Origin: Larix sibirica
Taxonomy: Eukaryota; Streptophyta; Pinopsida; Pinales; Pinaceae
Direction of reading: 5' to 3'
Assembly: GCA_004151065.3 (NCBI GenBank)
Contig: NWUY0300016457.1
Location: 29,036 to 40,509, forward strand
DNA length: 11,474 nucleotides
Under the pieces are notes generated by a model that saw only the letters and a program-made list of their open reading frames with translations, was not told the DNA's origin and ran no database searches. The stretch's first letter is position 1, and the number at the start of each line of letters is the position of its first letter. This document shows, piece after piece, positions 1 to 7,200 of this stretch. A program made the position numbers and the translations under genes.

Positions 1-68
1 TTATGCAATTTCCATAGCTAATATATGTGATTCTAAGATTTTTTAAAGATTTCCAACCTAAATACAAA

Positions 69-112
69 TATATACTTGGAAAAAATTGAAAATATACTTG
101 GAAAAAGTTGGG
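69..112. repeat. 23-bp tandem duplication
   Basis: ATATACTTGGAAAAA followed by (A/G)TTG occurs at 69 and again at 92. AT-rich flank, no coding potential. Confidence 0.7.
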
Positions 113-210
113 CGTAAACCTTATTTTAATGTCTTTACCAGCTTGAAAAGACTATTTAAAACATAAAATTACTCATAACAAATGAATTAAAATCTTTTGT
201 TTAATAAAAA

Positions 211-402
211 AATCCAATTTTGGTTTTAACGGTTTTATTTCTTCATGGATTTTTGTTAGTTTCAGTTTTTTCCGGTTCAACAAATTGAGTTTTTTTTGTG
301 AGGAAACCGTTAAAATCCAATTTTGGTTTTAACGGTTTTATTTCTTCACGGATTTTAGTTAGTTTCAGTTTTTTCCAATTTAACAAATTGAGCTTTTTTG
401 TG
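211..402. repeat. 103-bp tandem duplication
   Basis: A unit beginning AATCCAATTTTGGTTTTAAC occurs at 211 and 314, each ending around TTGTG. There are a handful of substitutions and small length changes in T-runs. Low-complexity, T-rich, non-coding. Confidence 0.85.
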
Positions 403-513
403 AAAGAAAGGAAGAAATTAGATTATTGGCTTTCGATCAGGTTTTTCTCAAGCTTGTTATGAGTTTCAGTAATTGAATAAAAAAAGTTCCTAAGTTTTTT
501 TTTCTATAATTCC

Positions 514-579
514 TTCTATCAAGATATCCTTATCCTTTTCTGTAATTTCTATCCAGATATCCTTATCCTTTTCTGCAAT
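514..579. repeat. 33-bp tandem duplication
   Basis: TTCTATCAAGATATCCTTAT at 514 recurs as TTCTATCCAGATATCCTTAT at 547. Both units continue CCTTTTCTG. Confidence 0.8.
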
Positions 580-1071
580 CTACGGTGTACTTTTTATCCA
601 TGTGGTAATGGTGATGGCCACGTTTTATAAAGCAATTTCCTTTCATGTAAAGCAACCCACCTGCACATGACGTAGAAGATTTGGAGTTTTTCGGTTGCCA
701 GCTCATTGACATTACAGTTCTTAAAAGGATGTGCAATTTGAAATAACGAGAATAACGTGTGTGCTGGAATCATTCAGGCAGCCAGTATTAAAATGTGTGC
801 ACCAATCTTGTAGGTCCTATCTGTTCTTCGTCTCTATGGCCTAGTTGTCAGTTATTATTTCACAAAACGCTAAATTGTACCAATCGCATCTAGTGCCTCC
901 AACCTGGAAGAACAGCTACAGGCTTCTCTACATGCTTTGTTTTATAGAATTAAAAAACATTCCACCAAAAGAACAGTACCATCATATAGAGAAACTGTAT
1001 ATCTACCATTATGTATATAAATTGAGTACATCTCAAAACTAACTCCACGTAACTGGTAAGTACTTATCATG
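580..1071. other. No gene seen
   Basis: Intergenic, AT-rich. The 65-residue open frame at 845-1042 has no recognisable family, no splice context and no coding-like composition; I regard it as chance. Confidence 0.6.
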
Positions 1072-1277
1072 CAATGAAGTGTGGTATAACTTTTTAACTT
1101 TCACACCCATTGTTCTTATTCTTAGACTGTCCTTAGACTGTGTAGGTATGTATGCTTTGTGATAGGTATTATTACAATGAAGTGTGGTATAACTTTTTAA
1201 CTTTCACATCCATTGTTCTTATTCTTAGACTGTTCTTAGACTGTGTAGGTATGTATGCTTTGTGATAGGTATTATGG
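1072..1277. repeat. Recent 103-bp tandem duplication
   Basis: Units 1072-1174 and 1175-1277 differ at only two internal positions, both C to T (CACACCC/CACATCC and GTCCTTAG/GTTCTTAG), plus the last bases. This is the youngest-looking tandem duplication in the window. Confidence 0.9.
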
Positions 1278-1383
1278 TAAGTTTGTTAATGCAATAGATA
1301 TTGAATGTAGTATTATGTTATAATTGCTTTGAGAGTAACTAGGTGTTTACAGTCATACACCAAAAAAATTTATACTTCAAGAA

Positions 1384-1467
1384 ATTGGATCTATACTGAT
1401 AATAAATACCAATTGGATCTGTACTGATAATAAATATCAATTCGATCTATACTGATAATAAATACCA
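1384..1467. repeat. 28-bp minisatellite, three copies
   Basis: ATT(G/C)GATCT(A/G)TACTGATAA continued by TAAATA(C/T)CA is repeated head to tail at 1384, 1412 and 1440, with one or two substitutions per unit. A fourth unit begins (ATTAG) and stops. Confidence 0.9.
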
Positions 1468-2239
1468 ATTAGAATGATGGAGAAGAAATAATATTACAAT
1501 TTGAAGAATTTAGAAAAAATAATATTTCATTAATTTGAAGATTTGCATTTTAAAATGATGGATTGGCCATACATCATAGTCGAGCTCTATCTTACAATCG
1601 TTCTCTGTATAGAAAATGCAACGTATACTTTGTGTTTAGTGCATAGGATAGTGAGTACTCTCTCCCGTCAAATATGTTCGCTTCACTTTTTCAGGGGCTG
1701 GTGCCCCGTGAAGGATGAACGAAGTGGTTAGTGAGCAAAACGGGCAAATCTATTCCTAGAAGCATAGCCATTTGTCAGCTCACGGTGGGATTTAAGTTTG
1801 AATTAGTGAGGTTCAGATCAGGGTGCCAGTGACCTAGTGCATGCTTCAAACCTCTTCTATTGTGAGATGGAAAATGTATGAGGAGTTGGTTTCAGCTCCC
1901 AAAGCTTATTAGTTTATCAATAACACTTGCACCAATTTTCTGATTTCAATCTTCAGAGTTCCTACCATACTTTACGATAACTTCGAGGTGACAGAAAGAG
2001 CGTCACTCAGTTTTTTCTCTAGACTAGCTGCTTCACTCTTTTAGTATTCCACATCTGCAAGCAATCTTACTATAGTTATTATTGACATAAGTCTCTTATG
2101 GGATTTCGTTTCCTTAATACTATCCTTAAGTCAGCTCTATGTTACCATTTATACGTTGAGAATGTCCTCAACAAGGCAAATTGCCCAGGGGTGCATTTTC
2201 GAGAATAGACAACACCTCTCCAATAAGCTGGGGACATTG
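1468..2239. other. No gene seen
   Basis: Intergenic. The 62-residue open frame at 1543-1731 shows no family resemblance. A small GC-rich hairpin, GGGGCTGGTGCCCC, lies near 1694-1707. Nothing else is supported. Confidence 0.6.
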
Positions 2240-2640
2240 CTTGCCAACTAACACAGTTGACTCGTGAGTATATCTATGATGGTTCCCTCCATATTCTGTG
2301 TTGAAACAAGGGTGCGTGCTGGCTCTGGTGGGGTGGGCACATCCCATGACATCATTGCCATGGGGAAGAGGGGATCAGGGTGACCCATGGAATGACATTT
2401 ATCAGGATGAAGTATGCACCACACTGAGACGCAACTTCAAGAATACCAAATGGATGCAAAGGAGGCTTGCCAGCTAACACAGTTTACTCGGGAGTAACAC
2501 TTGGGGTGCAGCAAGTGCACATTCCATGACATCATTGCCATGGAGAAGAGGGGATCACGGTGACCCACGGAATGAAATTTATCAAGATGAACCACACTGA
2601 GACCCTAGCTCAAGAACCCCAAATGGATGCAAAGGAGGCC
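2240..2640. repeat. Degenerate direct duplication of about 175-226 bp
   Basis: A unit beginning CTTGCCA(A/G)CTAACACAGTT starts at 2240 and 2466. Both contain CCATGACATCATTGCCATGG (near 2344 and 2523) and end around CAAATGGATGCAAAGGAGGC. The second unit is shorter by about 50 bp before the CATGACATC core. The region is GC-richer than its surroundings, but every frame is interrupted, so I call no gene. Confidence 0.8.
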
Positions 2641-2690
2641 AAGTGTAATGATGATGTGTTTGACATCATAGAAATGCCCCTCACAGAGCA

Positions 2691-2795
2691 GTGGCTTAGC
2701 CAAAGGACAGCTATAAGTAGTGTTTCCAACCAAAAAAATTCAGTGGTTTAGCTAAAAGACAGCTGTAAGTAGTGCTTTCAACCAAAACGGTTCAT
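2691..2795. repeat. 52-bp tandem duplication
   Basis: GTGG(C/T)TTAGC(C/T)AAA(G/A)GACAGCT recurs at 2691 and 2743, and each unit ends in AACCAAAA and TTCA. Moderately diverged. Confidence 0.8.
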
Positions 2796-3198
2796 CATGA
2801 CAGTATTCTACAGTAGTGCACCATATCTGAGCTGTAAATGTTTCAAACAGTGGACCAAATGACTCTAGCATGTCTGAAAATAATAGCTCGGTATGCAGTT
2901 ATAGAAGTGAAATTTCAATTCATCGTATCAGACATGCACTGCAGTCCTTCAGAGAAGAAAAATTTGACAGCCAAATGGTAGGTAGTTGAGGCCTACGGAG
3001 AGTGTTAATTTGAGAGGGTGAGGTTTCTCGTCATATGAAAATGGACAAAAGAATTGCCCATTGAGCATGAAGACATTTTTTAACATCATATGAGCTGGAA
3101 AGGGGTCTTGGTCAGAAATGGCAAAGCAGATTTTAAAGTAGAGGTGTTTCATGTCTCCATTAAAGATTAAATTCCTAGTGATATGTCTCACATACGCA
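2796..3198. other. No gene supported
   Basis: A 100-residue open frame runs on the minus strand at 3251-2949. Its product matches no family I recognise, it ends in a hydrophobic tail, and its 5' end lies inside a tandem duplication. I leave it uncalled; it may be a relic or chance. Confidence 0.5.
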
Positions 3199-3269
3199 AG
3201 CCTCTTCAAGCAATAGAAATCATGTACATGTATGCTAGCCTCTTCAAGCAATCGAAATCATGTACATGT
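3199..3269. repeat. 38-bp tandem duplication
   Basis: AGCCTCTTCAAGCAAT(A/C)GAA followed by ATCATGTACATGT starts at 3199 and 3237, with one substitution between the units. The unit includes the small palindrome ATGTACAT. Confidence 0.88.
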
Positions 3270-3474
3270 GATAACTAATCATTCAGCTTTTAGTAAAGGA
3301 TATAACTAGCAACCAGCTATGAAGTCCTGTCTAAACCATCTTAGATCCATCTAATTTATCTGATTTTGAAGGTATAAAAACTGTAAGTTTGCACTTCACA
3401 TTTCCCCATCTCTCCAACACTGAGCTGAATGCACATCTCAATACAATGATGAGAAAAACAAGGCTCATAGGTGT

Positions 3475-3560
3475 GGATAGTTCACATGAAGATGTATCCA
3501 AAAATTAAAAACATGAATGATAAATAGCAGGATAGTTCACATGAAGATGTATCCAAAAAG
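3475..3560. repeat. Direct repeat of about 30 bp, 55-bp period
   Basis: GGATAGTTCACATGAAGATG followed by TATCCAAAAA occurs at 3475 and 3530 without change. The spacer between them is AT-rich and unique. Confidence 0.85.
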
Positions 3561-4149
3561 AAAACCAATAAGGATACAATTTCTTGGGACTATGTAATTG
3601 AAAAACCATTGAATATCACATACAATCTGGTTGATGTGGAGTTTGCTGAAAGTATGGGCCCTTACACATATGCAAAGTTCATACCTTGACATCAGCCAAG
3701 ATGCAACAGTATTTCTATTGAGGATTTAGCGTACAAATGTTTTCTATCATTGCAATCTTTGCATACTTCCATCTTGCTGCAAGCTAGAATTTTATTTCTT
3801 TTGAAAATGCCTCAGATCGGCTAGTACAGATCATGCACAATTATTAATGTACATCCATAATTATTAGCTTCATAAATTACAAATCTACTGAACTTTCAAT
3901 TGGTACATATAGGAGCTAAAAGCAATTTGTGATTTTCTACATATAGAAGAATATGCACAGTGAGATAGACCCCAGAGTAGATGGAATCCTATGGTGAAGG
4001 TACAGTGTAAACAACTGAAATATCCGGAAATCAATTAGGATTTCAGTCATAATTGCACTGGCTCTCTGTGAAATGGCAAGTATCAGGCATGTTAAGCATC
4101 TTTTGGTGAAGACTTCATGGTATTGCTGAAATTTTTGGCATCCAGCAAT
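3561..4149. other. Choline kinase 3' flank, including the likely 3' UTR
   Basis: No open frame of note. The stretch down to about 3770 is probably transcribed as the 3' UTR, judging from the AATAAA at 3796-3791. GGTATTGCTGAAAT occurs at about 4119 and again at 4182, the second copy overlapping exon 7 in antisense. Confidence 0.5.
3791..3796 (-). terminator. Candidate poly(A) signal of choline kinase
   Basis: The minus strand reads AATAAA. It is the first exact hexamer I found downstream of the stop codon and would give a 3' UTR of roughly 370-380 nt. Plant genes often use degenerate signals, so closer sites are possible. Confidence 0.35.
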
Positions 4150-4245
4150 TTAAACATTTAATAACAAAGGCTTCAGCAATCGGTATTGCTGAAATCTCTG
4201 TCTTGCATAATCGATATAATCAAACTCTATATTGTTAACATGATC
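4150..4245 (-). CDS. CEK: Choline kinase exon 7, C-terminus and stop (residues 331-361)
   Basis: Acceptor TTTCTATGCAG|GAT, phase 0. It encodes [20 protein letters not shown], then [11 protein letters not shown] and TAA. The IEFDYxxYAxxRFxxY motif is the C-terminal helix typical of choline kinases, so the gene ends at the normal place. The open frame continues upstream of the acceptor to 4347, but that part is intron. Confidence 0.94.
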   Translation of the reverse strand, partial: DHVNNIEFDYIDYARQRFQQYRLLKPLLLNV

Positions 4246-7200
4246 CTGCATAGAAACATAGTAGTAGTAAGAAGATTGTAATCCATGTTCTGATGACAAA
4301 AGTGAATAAGAATAACTAAATAATATTTCAAAAGAATGGGTTTCCACGCACTATTTCATAAAAAATATTATAGCTACACACAAGAATATGAACCAAATTT
4401 TAAACATTTAGCAGAAAAACAACACAAACACCCCCATTGTATACTCTATATAGCAATGGAGAGGTAACAAAAAAGAACTTACCGAAATGATACCCCATAG
4501 ACCCCAATGGAGATGGCTAGCAAGAGCATACTTCTCCACATCTCCTAAAATCTGTCCAACTCTGTCGCTCTCCATTTCACCTGGGTTCCCATAAGAATAA
4601 CCATTAGCATCTTCGCAGAGTGAAATCTAAAAATTCCTCTAGGTGGCTATCCAAGGTTTAGATGCATCTTTAATCAGCCTACCTTTAAAACTTCCAAGAA
4701 TATAAATTTGTATACCTTGATCACATTATGCAAACAACTAAGGGTAAACAGTCATCTGCAGCTAATATAGATTGATCAAACTAAAANAATCCAAAGTGGA
4801 ATGGACTCCATGTATCCTTTGACTTTTAAATAACCAAACAATGAACAAAAGGATTTCACTGTTATGAATTTCGGTAATGGATCATCGATTTGACTAGGAC
4901 GAGTTTTTGAGCCCTGAGCCTATTTCAATTGTTGATTCCTTCTATCCAATGGGCATGGAGCAAGGTCAACCTTTGATCTTGCTCCATGCCCGTTGGATGG
5001 AGGGAATCAGCAATCGAGATAAGGATACCCCAAAAATAGTAGGTGAAATAAATAAAAGTATGAGGTCTTCATATTTATTCAATAGTTAGCTGTCTGTCAT
5101 TTTATTTATCTATGTATAAGTTACAAGTTATTCATGTATCAGCTATATATTTGTATCATCTACTACAATCTAGTGCTACAATATAGAGAAAGCATATTTA
5201 CTATTCCACTCCAAATTCGAAAATTTGTTTTCATAATTATTCAATACTTGATTAGTTAATAACTGTCTCTCATTTTACTTATCTATGTATTAGTTATAAG
5301 TTATTCATGTATCAGTTCATGTATCAGCTATATATTTGTATCAACTACTACAATCTAGTGCTACAATATAGAGAAAGCATACTTACTATTCCACTCCAAA
5401 TTCTAAAATTTAAACACATATTGATGTGTTTATTAATAACAATGCAATATATATAATTCGTCAATAGTTGTTGTCATTTTATTTATCTATGCATTATGTC
5501 ATTCTATTTATCTATGTATTAGTATGAATATTTCAAAAAAATGGGTTTCCACCCACTATTTCATCAAAAATATTATAGCTACACACAAGAATATGAACCA
5601 AATTTTAAACATTTAGCAGAAAAACAACACAAACACCCCCATTGTATACTCTATATAGGAATGGAGAAGTAACAAAAAAGAACTTACCAAAATGATACCC
5701 CATAGACCCCAATGGATATGGCTTGCAAGAGCATACTTCTCAACATCTCCTAAAATCTGTCCAACTCTGTCCCTCCCCATTTCACCTGGGTTCCCATAAG
5801 CATAACCTTTAGCAACTTCGCAAAGTGAAATCTAAAATTTCCTCTAGGTGGCTATCCAAGGTTTAGATGCATCTTTAATCAGCCTACCTTTAAAACTTCC
5901 AAGAATATAAATTTGTATAGCTTGATCACATTATGCAAACAACTAAGGGTAAACAGTCATCTGCAGCTAATATAGATTGATCAAACTAAAATAACATATA
6001 CATCAGTGAACGAAGCTCTAGTGCAAACTGGTATTTATGTTCATGTATCTCTCAAAGAGATCACTTCTATAGAGTCAAAAAATGGGAAGCAATCAATTGC
6101 AAATAAAAGAAGTGAACGAATGAGATACTAACCAGATGATTTTAGGTATTCCTTCACAAATCTTTGGCGCTCTTCAAAATCTGTTAAAAAAGTACATTGA
6201 ACCAAGTACATGAGATCAATTTACATCATTCTCCATTTTTACATATATCACTATCAAAGTCACATGACTTGGAGTTGGGTTCATGACTCAGGCAAAGCTA
6301 GAGTAAAACTGAGGCTTGAAATAAACTTGAAAAATGAGCATTAATCTTAGTAAATCAATTTAAAATAAGAGAAATCCACTCCATAGAAGTAAACACAAAT
6401 GGCAGCTAAAATTATTAGTATTAGATTGGGAAAAAAATGAATGCAAACAAGCCTCATAAAGACTTCGAATCAAGCTGCAAAATCACACACTCACATGTCA
6501 AGAGCAAGTCAACCTGACTCAACAGGTCTGAATTATGAGTCTCACATCTCAGACTTAGACATCTGTCCATAAAAAAGAGAGAAGAAGAGAGAATCACACA
6601 TATTGCCTGTTTCTCTATCTCTGCTTCACAGCAGACAACAAGCAAACCTGTCAACTCTTTTTCTATCTCTGCTTGTTTTTAATTTCCCCAACTTTTTCAA
6701 GTCCAAGTCAACATTTAATTTTTGAATTCAGTCATTTTAATTCTACAGTTTGATGTAAATGTCACTGTAAGTTTCACTAAATAAAGAGTTTTAAATATAT
6801 AACTCTAAAATATTGCATCAAGAGTAGCAAAGTGCTACACAGCTCAATATGATAGAGATTTTGCCACATAAGTAATACTTACCTGTTGTCTTAAAACAAA
6901 TTCAATATTGATAATAAATAATAGTAATATTAAATGTCATCAAATAAAGATACAAATAGAAATAAAAATATCTCTATGAAAGAGAGATTTGATATATACA
7001 CCTAATATATAAAAACTATTCTGTAGCAATACAAATGATTTTTTTATATTTTCATTTACACATATGCTTAGATGTACACTGGTAGTAAAATATACCTGGA
7101 TACTTGCTATAGTCTAATATATGAGACGTGTCAGTGTGATAATTGGCAGCCATCTCACAGAAGTGGTTAGCTATATCATCTGCCACAGGATTATAGCTTG

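Noticed and set aside
2560-2751. 63-residue open frame with protein-like composition
   Set aside because: The partner unit of the same duplication (2240-2465) does not keep this frame, and no family is recognisable.
2949-3251. 100-residue minus-strand open frame as a gene
   Set aside because: No recognisable domain, and its start sits inside a 38-bp tandem duplication.
4246-4347. Upstream part of the minus-strand open frame that ends at 4150
   Set aside because: Only the part from 4245 on matches choline kinase. The residues before it are intron, ended by a clear TATGCAG acceptor.
4611-4633. Alternative exon 6 acceptor TTTTTAG with exon start at 4626
   Set aside because: It has a better T-tract, but it joins exon 5 (phase 1) in a frame that meets TAA within a few codons. 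The GCGAAG acceptor at 4611 keeps the frame in both exon copies.
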